Below, in pieces: positions 1 to 9,247 of a DNA stretch of 48,340 nt; the stretch's first letter is position 1; each line of letters opens with the position of its first letter. Position numbers and translations under genes: made by a program. Below the pieces are notes generated by a model. The model saw only the letters and a list, made by a program, of their open reading frames with translations, was not told the DNA's origin and did no database searches. This DNA is from RGIG5612 sp045599965 (GTDB lineage: Bacteria; Bacillota; Clostridia; Lachnospirales; Lachnospiraceae): assembly GCA_045599965.1 (NCBI GenBank), contig JAZRXA010000079.1, positions 1-48,340 of the forward strand, read 5' to 3'.

Positions 1-531
1 AATTTTATAACCACTCTTAGTCTCAGAAAGTTCAGTAGAAAAAATTTCTCCTCGAACTAAAACCTCTCTCATTTCTGAAAGAATATTTGAAATTGGTGTA
101 AACTCTCCTTCAAAGCTTTTTCCATAAAGCATATCTGGATCAGTTTCTTTTTTCTTTACTGTATATTTTCTCTTAGAAGTCACTTTAGAAGATGCCGTAT
201 TATTTTCATTAGCTGAAGAACTTTTATTATTTTCTCCTTCTATAGTTTCTGACTGTTTATTTTCATAAGTACCAGTTCCAACCTGCGCAAACTCATATCC
301 ATTTTCATACTCAATATGAACGCCAAGTTTTCCTTCTAGCATCTGATTTTTTATTTCATTACTCATTCTATCGAGATAGATATCAGGAATAATATCTTTC
401 GAAGAAATTTTGATACGCAAAAAAGCACCCACTTTGACGTTTGTAACACTAATAACCTCAACGTCTCCAAAGAGTCTTCTTAAATCTTCATCAATATTTA
501 ATCTTGAAAAAACATCAAAAAATAATTTCAT
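1..531 (-). CDS. polC: DNA polymerase III PolC-type, N-terminal part (cut by window edge)
   Basis: This is the first ~177 residues of the Gram-positive replicative polymerase PolC; the exonuclease, polymerase and PHP parts lie outside the window. I translated it from the reverse strand. It opens MKLFFDVFSRLN, has a Ser/Asn/Lys-rich linker near residues 95-125, and ends in the start of the OB-fold region (GKSFEGEFTPIS, then VLVRGEIFSTELSETKSGYK), which is typical of PolC just before its exonuclease domain. The ATG shares one base with the ispG stop codon (TAATG) and follows a GGAAG ribosome site inside ispG, so translation is probably coupled. Last visible gene of the pyrH-to-polC operon, an order common in Firmicutes. 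The call rests on N-terminal features only. Confidence 0.85.
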   Translation of the reverse strand, partial: MKLFFDVFSRLNIDEDLRRLFGDVEVISVTNVKVGAFLRIKISSKDIIPDIYLDRMSNEIKNQMLEGKLGVHIEYENGYEFAQVGTGTYENKQSETIEGENNKSSSANENNTASSKVTSKRKYTVKKKETDPDMLYGKSFEGEFTPISNILSEMREVLVRGEIFSTELSETKSGYKI

Positions 532-1586
532 TACTTCCAGTTATCTAATTCTAGTTTTAATTCTGCTAACAATTTATCTTCAGGAACTTTTTTTATAATT
601 TCACCTTTTTTAATAATTAGGCCTTCGCCATCTCCGCCGCAAATACCTAGGTCAGCTTCCTTAGCTTCTCCTGGTCCATTTACAACGCATCCCATAACAG
701 CAACCTTTATATTAAGGTCATAATTTGCAATTAAGTCTTCTACTTTGTTAGCAAGACTAACTAAATTTATTTGAGTTCTGCCACATGTCGGGCAACTAAC
801 TAAATTTATACCTTCGTTTCTTAATCCTAAGTTACTTAAAATCTTTTTAGCACTTTTTATTTCTTCTTTCGGGTCACCTGTAAGAGAAACTCTAATAGTA
901 TCTCCAATTCCTTGATAAAGAATAATTCCTAAGCCCATAGCCGACTTAATGTTTCCACTATAAACTGTACCCGACTCTGTAATTCCTACATGAAGTGGAT
1001 AGTTTGTTTTTTCAGCAATTATTTCATGTGCCTTAGCGCACATTAAAACATCTGAACTCTTAATAGAGATAACTAAATTGTCGTAGCCTAAATCTTCAAT
1101 AATATGAACTTTATCTAATGCACTAAGCGCTAACCCCTCAGCGCTTACGCCATTAAACTTTTCTACTAATTCTTTTTCTAAAGATCCCGAATTAACTCCA
1201 ACTCTAATAGGAATATTTTTTTCTTTTGCAAGGTCTACAACTGCTTTAATATTTTCCTTACTTCCAATATTCCCTGGATTAATTCTAATTTTATCAGCGC
1301 CGTTTTCCATTGCTAAAATAGCAAGCTTATAATCAAAATGAATATCAGCAACTAGCGGAATATGAATTTGCTTTTTAATTTCACTAAAAGCCTTTGCAGC
1401 TTCTATCGTATTAGCTGTGCATCTTACAATATCGCATCCAGCTTTTTCTAATTCTAAAATTTGCTTAACTGTCGCGTTTACATCAGCTGTTTTAGTGTTT
1501 GTCATAGACTGAATAGCAATAGGGTTTCCTCCACCTATTAAAACGCTGCCAATATTTATTACTTTTGTATCTTTTCTCGTATACAT
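531..1586 (-). CDS. ispG: 4-hydroxy-3-methylbut-2-enyl diphosphate synthase (flavodoxin/ferredoxin)
   Basis: IspG (GcpE) carries out the penultimate MEP-pathway step, reductively opening methylerythritol cyclodiphosphate to HMBPP. The 351-residue protein has the short bacterial layout: a TIM barrel starting with the conserved IAIQSMTNTKTADV segment, then a C-terminal domain with the [4Fe-4S] ligands. The cysteines are visible as CPTC near residue 265 and in GCVVNGPGEA near residue 300. The ligand set is complete, so it should be active. It lies 11 bases after rseP and overlaps polC by one base. dxr, in the same operon, catalyses the first committed step of the same pathway. Confidence 0.97.
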   Translation of the reverse strand: MYTRKDTKVINIGSVLIGGGNPIAIQSMTNTKTADVNATVKQILELEKAGCDIVRCTANTIEAAKAFSEIKKQIHIPLVADIHFDYKLAILAMENGADKIRINPGNIGSKENIKAVVDLAKEKNIPIRVGVNSGSLEKELVEKFNGVSAEGLALSALDKVHIIEDLGYDNLVISIKSSDVLMCAKAHEIIAEKTNYPLHVGITESGTVYSGNIKSAMGLGIILYQGIGDTIRVSLTGDPKEEIKSAKKILSNLGLRNEGINLVSCPTCGRTQINLVSLANKVEDLIANYDLNIKVAVMGCVVNGPGEAKEADLGICGGDGEGLIIKKGEIIKKVPEDKLLAELKLELDNWK

Positions 1587-1597
1587 AATTTACCTAC

Positions 1598-2917
1598 CTA
1601 GAAAAACTTGGTTACATCATTAACCAAAACAACAATTGCTAATAAAATAATTAGAACTGCGCCCACCGTTGTGATTATGCCTTCGTATTTTTTAGGGATA
1701 GGCTTTCTTCTAATAGCTTCAATAATTAAAAGTAAAAACTTACCGCCATCTAGCGCTGGAATAGGAAGAAGATTAATAACTCCTAAGTTAGCACTTAAAA
1801 GAATTACTATACTTAAAATATTAATAAGTGTTGCTAAGAATCCCGCCGGCGCTGAAACAGTGTAGGTTGTATTTACAATATCAACAATACCTACCGGCCC
1901 GCTAAGCATGTCCAAAGAACCCTTACCAGAAAATAGATATCCGATGCTCTTAAACACCGATACTATTTGGTACTTAAGTTCGGCAAAACTATACTTAATA
2001 GTCTCTCCTACGCTAGCTTTTTTGTTTTCAAGATTATAAGTAAATCCCGTTGTGAAAGCTTTTTGCTTTTTAGGAGTAATAGATGCGCTAATATCATTTC
2101 CGCCTCTATGCGAATAAGTAATTTCAATCGCATCTTTTCCAACCTTATTACTTGTAAAGTATTCGCTAAGTTCTACTCCAGAATTTATCTTTGTTCCATT
2201 TATGCTAGTAATTATGTCTCCAGCACTTACGCCCGCTTCTTCTAAAGATGAGCCTTCTACAACTTCCGTAATTTTTGCAGGTTCATCGGTAGCGTAATAA
2301 GAAAGTCCCATAATATAGTAAGTATATTCTTCTGGAGTAATGCTTATTTTTTTCTTTTTACCAACTCTTTTAACAGTAAGATTTATTTCATCTAAACTCG
2401 AATCAATCGGATGAATAAATTCTTCTAAATAAATTTCTCGTCCAAAATCGATAGCTGTTCCGTTATAGTTTGTTATTATGTCGCCTTCTTTTAGACCCGC
2501 TTCATATGCCGGCGAACCTTCCTCTACGGATATAACTTGCGCCGGGTCAAATCCTGCACTACCAATAACTATTACAGCTAAAACAAAAGCTAAGAAGAAG
2601 TTAAAAACTGGGCCAGCAAGAATAACACTCATCCTAGCCCAAACGCTCTTTTTATCAAAAGATCTTTCATCTTCATTTTCTTCTTCATCATCTTCTAGTG
2701 CGCCAAGCATAATGCAAGATCCTCCAAAAGGAATAGCCTTCCAAGAAAATCTTGTTCCACTTTTAGCTACTTTACTAACTATTCTAGGACCAAACCCGAT
2801 AGAAAATTCTTTTACAAATATTCCATTTTTTTTCGCTAAAATAAAATGTCCAAACTCGTGGACTAAAATAAGAATACCTAAAATAATAATTGAAAGAATA
2901 ATACTAACAACGCTCAT
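1598..2917 (-). CDS. rseP: RIP metalloprotease RseP (site-2 protease)
   Basis: Intramembrane zinc protease that cuts membrane-bound anti-sigma factors and signal-peptide remnants. The 439-residue protein has the active-site HEFGH in its first membrane helix (about residues 20-24), two PDZ-like domains in the middle (the GSPAYEAGLKEGDIITNYNG and GSSLEEAGVSAGDIITSING segments), and the distal zinc-ligand motif NLLPIPALDGGK near residue 390. Most bacterial relatives have one or two PDZ domains; this one has two. The start overlaps the dxr stop region by 14 bases and is preceded by AGGAGA. Its place between dxr and ispG is the usual Firmicute arrangement. Confidence 0.96.
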   Translation of the reverse strand: MSVVSIILSIIILGILILVHEFGHFILAKKNGIFVKEFSIGFGPRIVSKVAKSGTRFSWKAIPFGGSCIMLGALEDDEEENEDERSFDKKSVWARMSVILAGPVFNFFLAFVLAVIVIGSAGFDPAQVISVEEGSPAYEAGLKEGDIITNYNGTAIDFGREIYLEEFIHPIDSSLDEINLTVKRVGKKKKISITPEEYTYYIMGLSYYATDEPAKITEVVEGSSLEEAGVSAGDIITSINGTKINSGVELSEYFTSNKVGKDAIEITYSHRGGNDISASITPKKQKAFTTGFTYNLENKKASVGETIKYSFAELKYQIVSVFKSIGYLFSGKGSLDMLSGPVGIVDIVNTTYTVSAPAGFLATLINILSIVILLSANLGVINLLPIPALDGGKFLLLIIEAIRRKPIPKKYEGIITTVGAVLIILLAIVVLVNDVTKFF

Positions 2918-4049
2918 TAATGATGATATCTCCTATAGTAACTATTTGTTCTAGCGTTGGATTTTGAATTACTGGATGCTTATCCATTTCCTTTTCGATT
3001 TCATCAGCAATGTCTAGATACTTTATTTCGCCTTTTAAGAACTTAGCTACTGCTCTTTCGTTAGCTGCATTGAAAACAGTTGGCATAGTTCCGCCAATTT
3101 CAATAGCTTTGTAAGCAAGCGCTAAAGCCTTAAAAGTATTTGTGTCAGGTTTTTCAAATGTAATCGATCCAAGTTCAAAGAAATCTACTCTCTTTTCATC
3201 TAGATATCTTCTTTGCGGATTAAAAAGTGCATATTGAATTGGAAGCTTCATATCTGGAGTTCCAAGTTGCGCTATAATTGCACCATCTTTATATTGAACC
3301 GCAGAATGAATTATACTTTGCGGCTGAATTACAACTTCAATATTTTCTGGCTTAACATCGAAAAGCCATCTAGCCTCAATAACTTCTAATCCTTTATTAG
3401 CAAGTGTAGAAGAATCGATAGTAACTTTCTTACCCATCGACCAATTAGGATGGTTAAGTGCATCTTCTAAAGTAACATTTTCTAATTCTTCTTTAGTCTT
3501 TCCTCTAAAAGGTCCACCCGAAGCTGTAAGAATAATTTTATCAACGTCAACTTTTCTTTCACCATTTAAGCTTTGAAAAATCGCGCTATGTTCGGAATCT
3601 ACTGGGTAGATATGAACTTTTCTTTTTTTAGCTTCGTTAATAATTAATTCGCCTGCGCAAACCAAAGTTTCCTTATTTGCAAGTGCGATATCTTTTTTAG
3701 CTTTTATAGCTTCCATAGTAGGAATAATTCCAACCATGCCAACTATAGCAGTTACAACTATTTTTGCTTTTGGCGCAGTTGCAACTTTTATTAAACCTTC
3801 TTTGCCTGTATAAATTTTAGGATGCTTTCTTACGCGTAACTCTTTAAGTTTTGCTTTAAAAGCATCAAGATTTTTTTCATCAAAAACGCAAACAAGCTCT
3901 GGCTTAAATTCCAAAACCTGTTTGGCAAGAAGTTCTATATTATTATTTGCGCTGATTGCTACTACTCTTAAATCGGCATTAGCTCTAACAACTTCTAATG
4001 TCTGAGTTCCAATTGATCCAGTAGAGCCTAAAATTGATATATTTTTCAT
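2904..4049 (-). CDS. dxr: 1-deoxy-D-xylulose-5-phosphate reductoisomerase
   Basis: Dxr converts DXP to MEP with NADPH, the committed step of non-mevalonate isoprenoid synthesis. The 381-residue protein starts with the nucleotide-binding GSTGSIGTQTLEVV, followed by the catalytic and metal-binding segment PVDSEHSAIFQ near residue 150 and the substrate-loop ASGGPFRG near 185. GLEVIEARWLF and the C-terminal helical domain are also present. The length is normal for the family. The ATG shares its A with the cdsA stop (TAATG), so translation is probably coupled. Pathway partner ispG is two genes downstream. Confidence 0.97.
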   Translation of the reverse strand: MKNISILGSTGSIGTQTLEVVRANADLRVVAISANNNIELLAKQVLEFKPELVCVFDEKNLDAFKAKLKELRVRKHPKIYTGKEGLIKVATAPKAKIVVTAIVGMVGIIPTMEAIKAKKDIALANKETLVCAGELIINEAKKRKVHIYPVDSEHSAIFQSLNGERKVDVDKIILTASGGPFRGKTKEELENVTLEDALNHPNWSMGKKVTIDSSTLANKGLEVIEARWLFDVKPENIEVVIQPQSIIHSAVQYKDGAIIAQLGTPDMKLPIQYALFNPQRRYLDEKRVDFFELGSITFEKPDTNTFKALALAYKAIEIGGTMPTVFNAANERAVAKFLKGEIKYLDIADEIEKEMDKHPVIQNPTLEQIVTIGDIIINERC

Positions 4050-4924
4050 TACATTATATTAATCCATATAGTTATTAAAAATACGATTGGTGCTGTCATA
4101 ATTAAACTATCAAATCTATCAAGGATTCCTCCATGACCAGGAATAATTTTTCCATAATCTTTAATACCAACTTTACGTTTAATAGCTGATGCTGCTAAGT
4201 CTCCGATTTGGCCTGCTGCCGCACCAAATAAACAAAATACTCCAAATACAAGTGGCGCAAGGTTAACAGTTCCTACAATATACTTTTGAACAATTAATCC
4301 GTAGATTACACCTATTATAGCTGCACCAACAACTCCACCTATTGCACCTTCAACACTCTTTTTAGGTGAAAGTTTTGGAACAAAAGGAGTCTTTCCGCAA
4401 ATCATTCCAACTAAGTAAGCGCATGTATCTGAGCCCCATGCAGCTATTACAGCAAGCCATACTAAATATGCACCTGCTGGAGGAGTTTCTCTTAAGATAA
4501 AAAGAAATGATAGTGCAACCGGTATAAATATAACCTCAAAGAAGCCTGCAAATACTTGTTGTAGCTCATATCTAGGATAAGTAAATACAAAAACTGCTAA
4601 GTCCGCTACAAGCAAGAATCCAAATAGTAAGAGCGCAAAACTTAAAGATTCTCTAAGGAAAAGAAGTAATACATAATATGCAAGTGTGCAAATATAACCG
4701 GCCCATGCAAAAACGCCCCAGTTAAGCTTAAGCGCTTTATTAAATTCATAAAGTCCAATCAATGAAATAAGAAGTAAAAATCCCCACATTACATAATCGC
4801 CTAAAACGAAAACCGCAACCAATATTGCCGCAAGGACTACTCCGCTAATAGTTCTTACCCAAAAACTTGGATTTTCAAACAACTTTTTGCTTTTATCATC
4901 TACATACTTTTGCTCATTACTCAT
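4049..4924 (-). CDS. cdsA: phosphatidate cytidylyltransferase
   Basis: CdsA makes CDP-diacylglycerol from phosphatidic acid and CTP, the entry to phospholipid synthesis. The product is a polytopic membrane protein. Near the C terminus it has the CDP-alcohol signature region: SPKKSVEGAIGG, then GDLAASAIKRKVGIKDYGKI and PGHGGILDRFDS, whose Asp residues bind metal and CTP. I place the start at the ATG of MSNEQKYV because GGAG lies nine bases upstream. An in-frame ATG at 4942 would add six residues and overlap uppS. Product about 291 residues. Confidence 0.95.
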   Translation of the reverse strand: MSNEQKYVDDKSKKLFENPSFWVRTISGVVLAAILVAVFVLGDYVMWGFLLLISLIGLYEFNKALKLNWGVFAWAGYICTLAYYVLLLFLRESLSFALLLFGFLLVADLAVFVFTYPRYELQQVFAGFFEVIFIPVALSFLFILRETPPAGAYLVWLAVIAAWGSDTCAYLVGMICGKTPFVPKLSPKKSVEGAIGGVVGAAIIGVIYGLIVQKYIVGTVNLAPLVFGVFCLFGAAAGQIGDLAASAIKRKVGIKDYGKIIPGHGGILDRFDSLIMTAPIVFLITIWINIM

Positions 4925-4925
4925 C

Positions 4926-5639
4926 TTATTCAACTCCGCCATATCTTCTATCTCTGTTTGAATATTTTTCTATTGCCTTTAACAGTTCTTCTTTATTAAA
5001 GTCTGGCCAAGCTACATCAGTGAAGTAAAATTCTGTGTAGGCTAATTGCCACATAAGAAAGTTAGATAATCTTTCTTCGCCGCTAGTGCGAATAAGCAAG
5101 TCTGGATCAGGAATATCTTTTGTATCTAAGAATGAAGAAAAACTTTCTTCTGTAATATCATCTGGATTTATCTTTCCTTCTTTTGCATCTATAGCTATTT
5201 TCTTTGCGCTTCTAATAATCTCATCTCGAGATCCATAATTAATAGCTATGACGAAAGTAATACCAGTGTTTTGTTTTGTCTTCTCTTCTAGATTAATAAT
5301 CGCTTCAACAATATCAGGAGCTAATCTACTTCTTTCTCCAATAATCTTGCAACGCACATTATTTTTATTACATTTATCAACTGAATTATTAAGATAGTCT
5401 CTAAAAAGATTCATAATAACCTTAACTTCTTCTAAAGGCCTAGCCCAATTTTCAGTTGAAAAAGCGTAAACAGTTAAATACTTAATACCTATATTGTCAG
5501 CGTCTTCTAGGATTTGTTCTAAAACATCCGCGCCAACTTTATGGCCATAAGTTCTAGGCATATGGCGCTTCTTAGCCCATCTGCCGTTTCCATCCATTAT
5601 AATCGCAACAGATTGTGGTATTTTTAATTCTTCACTCAT
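4926..5639 (-). CDS. uppS: isoprenyl transferase (undecaprenyl diphosphate synthase)
   Basis: UppS condenses isopentenyl diphosphate onto farnesyl diphosphate in cis, giving the C55 carrier lipid for cell wall synthesis. The 237-residue protein shows the cis-prenyltransferase blocks in order: IIMDGNGRWAKKR with the catalytic Asp near residue 16, the GHKVGADVL region, LTVYAFSTENWARP near 75, and the C-terminal LLIRTSGEERLSNFLMWQ. It links the MEP genes of this operon to peptidoglycan synthesis. It starts three bases downstream of the frr stop, so it is probably translated together with frr. Confidence 0.97.
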   Translation of the reverse strand: MSEELKIPQSVAIIMDGNGRWAKKRHMPRTYGHKVGADVLEQILEDADNIGIKYLTVYAFSTENWARPLEEVKVIMNLFRDYLNNSVDKCNKNNVRCKIIGERSRLAPDIVEAIINLEEKTKQNTGITFVIAINYGSRDEIIRSAKKIAIDAKEGKINPDDITEESFSSFLDTKDIPDPDLLIRTSGEERLSNFLMWQLAYTEFYFTDVAWPDFNKEELLKAIEKYSNRDRRYGGVE

Positions 5640-5642
5640 AAA

Positions 5643-6197
5643 TTAAACTGTCATTAATTCGTCTGTCTTAGCAGCAACAAGTTTATCAATTTCTCCGATA
5701 TACTTATCTGTAAGTTTTTGAATTTCATCTTCTAAATCTTTTCCTGTATCTTCAGGAACTTCTCCGGCTTTAGTGATTTTCTTAATCATATCTACGCCGT
5801 CTCTTCTAATATTTCTAATTGCAACTTTAGAATCTTCACCTTTTTTCTTGACATCTTTTACGAGTTCTTTACGACGCTCTTCTGTAAGTTCTGGGAAAAC
5901 AAGGCGAACATTCTTTCCATCATTAGTAGGATTAATTCCAATATCAGAAGCGTTAATAGCTCTTTCTATTTCCTTAACAATACTAGGCTCCCAAGGAGTA
6001 ATAAGAATACTCTTTGGCTCAGGAACAGAAATATTACCTACTTGTTGAATTGGTGTTGGTGTTCCATAATAATCAACCATAATCTTATCTAAGATATGTG
6101 GGTTAGCTCTTCCAGCTCTAATTCCTGCATACTCTTCATTAAGATTATTAAGTGTTTTAGTCATCTTTTCATCATATACGTTTAACTTTTCGTCCAT
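5643..6197 (-). CDS. frr: ribosome recycling factor
   Basis: RRF, with EF-G, splits the post-termination ribosome. The 184-residue length is standard. The sequence has the helical-bundle start (NVYDEKMTKTLNNLNEEYAG IRAGRANP, with the family-specific IRAGRANPHILDKI), the PIQQVGNISVPEP insert domain, and a C-terminal RRDGVDMIKKITKAGE helix. It follows pyrH by 16 bases, the classic pyrH-frr pair. A GGGG-type ribosome site lies just before the start. Confidence 0.97.
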   Translation of the reverse strand: MDEKLNVYDEKMTKTLNNLNEEYAGIRAGRANPHILDKIMVDYYGTPTPIQQVGNISVPEPKSILITPWEPSIVKEIERAINASDIGINPTNDGKNVRLVFPELTEERRKELVKDVKKKGEDSKVAIRNIRRDGVDMIKKITKAGEVPEDTGKDLEDEIQKLTDKYIGEIDKLVAAKTDELMTV

Positions 6198-6213
6198 ATC
6201 TATACCCCTTTTC

Positions 6214-6918
6214 TTAATCTACAACAACATCAGTTCCATTAAACTTTTTATCTGTAAGTGCATTTACGATTGAGTTTTCTTCTTTAAGTGCAAATATCTT
6301 AAGTGGAGTTGGTTTCTCATTTAGAAGTGCTGAAGCTGTCAAATCTATAACTTCTAATTTTTTTTCTGCAATTTCTGGAATGCTAAGTTTATCGAATTTC
6401 TTTGCATCTGGATATTTATTAGGATCCTTATCATATACACCATCAATGTTCTTAGCCATTAATATAACGTCAGCACCTATTTCTATAGCTCTAAGTACTA
6501 CACCTGTGTCAGTAGTAAAGTAAGGATGTCCTGTACCACCAGCAAAGAAGCATACATAATCTTCTTCAAAATATTTATTAGCTTTGTCTATGCTAAAAAC
6601 TTCTGTAACTGTGCCGCATGCCCATGGAGTAAAGATAACTGTCTTTAATCCTTTAGCTCTAAAATGCTCTGATACATAGATGCAATTAAGAACTGTTGCA
6701 AGCATTCCGATTGTATCTGACTTTGTTCTATCTATTTGAAGATTAGATTTTCCTCTCCAAATATTGCCGCCACCAATTACAATGCCAACATTAACGCCGC
6801 CAATGCAAATTTTCTTAACCTGGCTAGCAATTTCTTCGATTTGTTCTTCGTTATAACCGCTATCTTGGCCAATTGCCTCGCCACTAAGTTTTAGCATTAC
6901 TCTTTTATATTTGCTCAT
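6214..6918 (-). CDS. pyrH: UMP kinase
   Basis: PyrH phosphorylates UMP to UDP. It belongs to the amino-acid-kinase fold and is unlike eukaryotic UMP/CMP kinase. The 234-residue protein has the N-terminal RVMLKLSGEAIG, the GGGNIWRG loop, the GTGHPYFTTDTGVVLRA region near residue 130, and the uridine-site helix DLTASALLNE. It is the first gene of the minus-strand operon. GAGGT lies seven bases before the ATG. The AT-rich 66-base leader has several weak promoter-like hexamers, none strong enough to list. Confidence 0.97.
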   Translation of the reverse strand: MSKYKRVMLKLSGEAIGQDSGYNEEQIEEIASQVKKICIGGVNVGIVIGGGNIWRGKSNLQIDRTKSDTIGMLATVLNCIYVSEHFRAKGLKTVIFTPWACGTVTEVFSIDKANKYFEEDYVCFFAGGTGHPYFTTDTGVVLRAIEIGADVILMAKNIDGVYDKDPNKYPDAKKFDKLSIPEIAEKKLEVIDLTASALLNEKPTPLKIFALKEENSIVNALTDKKFNGTDVVVD

Positions 6919-6984
6919 AATCTTACCTCTTATATTATTAAAAATGTTTGTTAATTTTATGTTAAAAACTGCTATATAATTTTA

Positions 6985-7599
6985 TCATTTTATCTGGTCA
7001 TTGAAAACCTTGAAAAGGCCCTCTCTCATCATATCATCAAAGAGTTTGAAGAACTCTGGCTTACTTATTACAAAGTCATTAGCAAACCACCATCTAACCG
7101 AAACCAGATGATTATAAGCAAAAAGGTTTGCGAACAATGACTCCTTAAAGAAGCGCTCTTGGTCGGTTCTAATTTCAGGATTTTTTGCAATTCTCTTTGT
7201 TAAAATATTTTCGGAAATAGTCTCAACCATCTCATCGAAAATATTTCTATCTATTTGTGCTGTCCAAAGCACCTCATAGACATCTTTTTTTGTTACGATA
7301 AACTCTACTGTTTTTCTAAAAGGCATCTTATATTGATCCTCATTAACAGTATCTGGTTCAGCATCAACAAAAGCAACATCGTTGTTTTCCTTAAATTCTT
7401 TAAGTGTCTTTGCAATATACTTATCTAAAAGATCATATTTATCTGTGTAATGTTTATAAAATGTAGTTCTATTAATACGAGCTTCTTTGCAAAGTGCATC
7501 AACTGTTATTTTGTTGAAAGATGTTTTTTTAAGATTAACCAGTAATGATTTATCAATACTATCTAGAGTTTTTACTACTCTCAAATCTTTATCTGACAT
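6985..7599 (-). CDS. TetR/AcrR-family transcriptional regulator
   Basis: A 204-residue protein with an N-terminal TetR-type helix-turn-helix at about residues 20-60: the segment FNKITVDALCKEARINRTTF then YKHYTDKYDLLDKY matches the usual recognition-helix pattern. The C-terminal ligand-sensing domain is of no family I recognise, so the inducer is unknown. It is transcribed divergently from the MATE exporter. The 85-to-150-base gap between them contains an imperfect palindrome, so it probably represses that pump and itself. The start has a strong AGGGGGAA ribosome site. It sits just upstream of pyrH but probably forms a separate unit. Confidence 0.85.
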   Translation of the reverse strand: MSDKDLRVVKTLDSIDKSLLVNLKKTSFNKITVDALCKEARINRTTFYKHYTDKYDLLDKYIAKTLKEFKENNDVAFVDAEPDTVNEDQYKMPFRKTVEFIVTKKDVYEVLWTAQIDRNIFDEMVETISENILTKRIAKNPEIRTDQERFFKESLFANLFAYNHLVSVRWWFANDFVISKPEFFKLFDDMMREGLFKVFNDQIK

Positions 7600-7625
7600 A
7601 ATTTCCCCCTATTTTTTTCAACACA

Positions 7626-7643
7626 TTGTTGTATAAACTACAA
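7626..7643. promoter_or_regulatory. candidate TetR operator between the regulator and the MATE exporter
   Basis: An 18-base imperfect palindrome, TTGTTGTATAAACTACAA, lies in the divergent gap. The outer TTGT/ACAA and inner GT/AC pairs match. A plus-strand pair TTCAAC-16-TACAAT could place a promoter over it, and a weak minus-strand promoter would also overlap. The location and symmetry suit an autoregulated TetR site; binding itself is inferred. Confidence 0.5.
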
Positions 7644-7736
7644 TTTTCATTTCTATTTTACCATTAAACCAAGGCCTCCTCAACATGATATTTTTAGTTT
7701 TTTACAAAGATTTTGACTTTAATTTTTACTTGATTG

Positions 7737-7745
7737 TGCTATTAT
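7737..7745 (+). promoter_or_regulatory. extended -10 promoter next to the MATE start codon
   Basis: TGC-TATTAT is an extended -10 box that ends eight bases before the ATG at 7754. With the usual geometry, transcription would start about two bases before that ATG, giving an almost leaderless mRNA. No Shine-Dalgarno site precedes this ATG. TTGACT at 7713 is too far upstream for a normal -35. Confidence 0.4.
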
Positions 7746-7753
7746 TATTTGGT

Positions 7754-9151
7754 ATGGAAACTAAAACATCATTTTTCACAAAAGATAAAAATTTCTATAA
7801 ATCGCTCTTTGGAATGCTTGCCTTTGTAGCACTTCAAAACGTTGTTGCCTACTCTGTAAACATGGCAGACAACATAATGCTTGGTAGCTATTCTCAAGCC
7901 TCATTAAGTGGCGCCGCAACCGTTAACCAAATCTTTTTCATGATTCAGCAATTTGCTATTTCTTTTGGTAATACGCTTGTGGCTATCGCTGCACAATACT
8001 GGGGACAAAACAGAGTTAATCCTATAAAGAAGCTTTCTGGAATCGCACTAAAAATTGGCTTTGCAATAACGCTCGTTTTAGTTATTCTCTGCCTTGCTAT
8101 TCCTAATGGACTCTTAAAGATTTTTACAAATGAGCCAGACATTATTGCAGAAGGAGAAAAATATCTTGCCATAATTGTTTGGACTTTTATCCTATATATA
8201 TTTACTAATATTTTCATGGCCGCACTTAGAAGTGTAGGTACTGTAAATATTAGTTTCTATATTTCAATTGTTTCATTAGTAATTAACGTTGGAATAAACT
8301 ACGTTTTGATTTTCGGTAAGGCAGGTTTTCCTGAACTTGGAATAGTTGGTGCAGCAATAGGAACATTAATTGCAAGAATCTTAGAACTATTAATAGTTCT
8401 CTTCTACTTAATCTTTATTGATAAAAAACTTAATTTGTTCAAAAACGATGAGGGCCGCTTTAGCTTAAGCTGGCTTATAGATAATGATAAAAATCTTTGG
8501 AAAGATTACTTAAAAATTTATCTTCCAATTATGTGTGCGACAGTTCTTTGGGGCGTATCCGTTCCAATGCAAACGGCTATCTTAGGTCACTTAAGTGCTG
8601 ATGCTATTGCCGCTAACTCTGTTGCAACAACTTTCTATCAATACCTAAAAGTAATCGTAGTTGCTATGAGTTCTACTAGCGCAGTTATGATTGGCCAAGC
8701 TATTGGAAGAGGAAATTATGAAGAGGTTAAAGCAGCCGGTAGAACCCTTTCATGTATTGATGTTGGCATTGGTCTTGTCTTAGGACTTTTACTTATAATT
8801 CTAAAGAATCCTCTTCTCTCACTTTACAAGCTTAACCCATCAGCAACTTCAATGGCAGGTGATTTAATTTTACTTATGTCTTTAATTATGGTCGGCATGA
8901 GTTACCAAATGCCTGTAAGTTTTGGCATCTTCCAAGGCGGTGGCGATGCGAAGTTCGCTATGGCTATGAACCTAATTTGTACATGGGCAATCGTTATGCC
9001 ATTCTCTTTTATGGCGGCATTCTGGTGGAAGCTTCCAGTTGTATGGGTAGTTTTAATTATCCAATCAGATCAATTATTTAAGGGACTTCCAACATTCATT
9101 CACTTTAGAAAATATACATGGATAAAAAAATTAACAAGGGATGATGCATAG
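7754..9151 (+). CDS. MATE family efflux transporter
   Basis: Multidrug and toxin extrusion exporter, about 465 residues and 12 membrane helices in two homologous halves. It uses a Na+ or H+ gradient. Typical early motifs are VNMADNIMLGSYSQASLSGA near residue 40 and QQFAISFGNTLVAIAAQYWG, with the matching second-half LSADAIAANSVATTF and GQAIGRGNYEEVKAA. I place the start at METKTSFF, just after an extended -10 box. An upstream in-frame ATG at 7685 would add 23 hydrophobic residues but lacks a clear ribosome site. Substrate unknown. The divergent TetR gene suggests drug- or metabolite-induced expression. Confidence 0.9.
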   Translation: METKTSFFTKDKNFYKSLFGMLAFVALQNVVAYSVNMADNIMLGSYSQASLSGAATVNQIFFMIQQFAISFGNTLVAIAAQYWGQNRVNPIKKLSGIALKIGFAITLVLVILCLAIPNGLLKIFTNEPDIIAEGEKYLAIIVWTFILYIFTNIFMAALRSVGTVNISFYISIVSLVINVGINYVLIFGKAGFPELGIVGAAIGTLIARILELLIVLFYLIFIDKKLNLFKNDEGRFSLSWLIDNDKNLWKDYLKIYLPIMCATVLWGVSVPMQTAILGHLSADAIAANSVATTFYQYLKVIVVAMSSTSAVMIGQAIGRGNYEEVKAAGRTLSCIDVGIGLVLGLLLIILKNPLLSLYKLNPSATSMAGDLILLMSLIMVGMSYQMPVSFGIFQGGGDAKFAMAMNLICTWAIVMPFSFMAAFWWKLPVVWVVLIIQSDQLFKGLPTFIHFRKYTWIKKLTRDDA

Positions 9152-9187
9152 TCGTTATATACCATATAGTTATTATATATTAAATGC

Positions 9188-9209
9188 TTGTTATATAATA
9201 TATAGAACA
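9188..9209 (+). repeat. 22-bp AT-rich sequence repeated upstream of lgt
   Basis: The 22 bases starting TTGTTATATAATA and ending ATAGAACA recur at 16540-16561 with a single difference. At the second site it lies just before the lgt ribosome site and looks like an extended -10 promoter. Here it lies 37 bases after the MATE stop codon and just before a terminator hairpin. It may be a common promoter core rather than a mobile repeat. Confidence 0.5.
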
Positions 9210-9210
9210 T

Positions 9211-9247
9211 AAAAAGTGTCAAAAGGGTAGTCCTCTGACACTTTTTT
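9211..9247 (+). terminator. intrinsic terminator after the MATE gene
   Basis: AAAAAGTGTCA pairs with TGACACTTTTT around a GC-containing loop and runs into a T tract. It ends MATE transcription. Four bases later the left structured element begins. Confidence 0.85.
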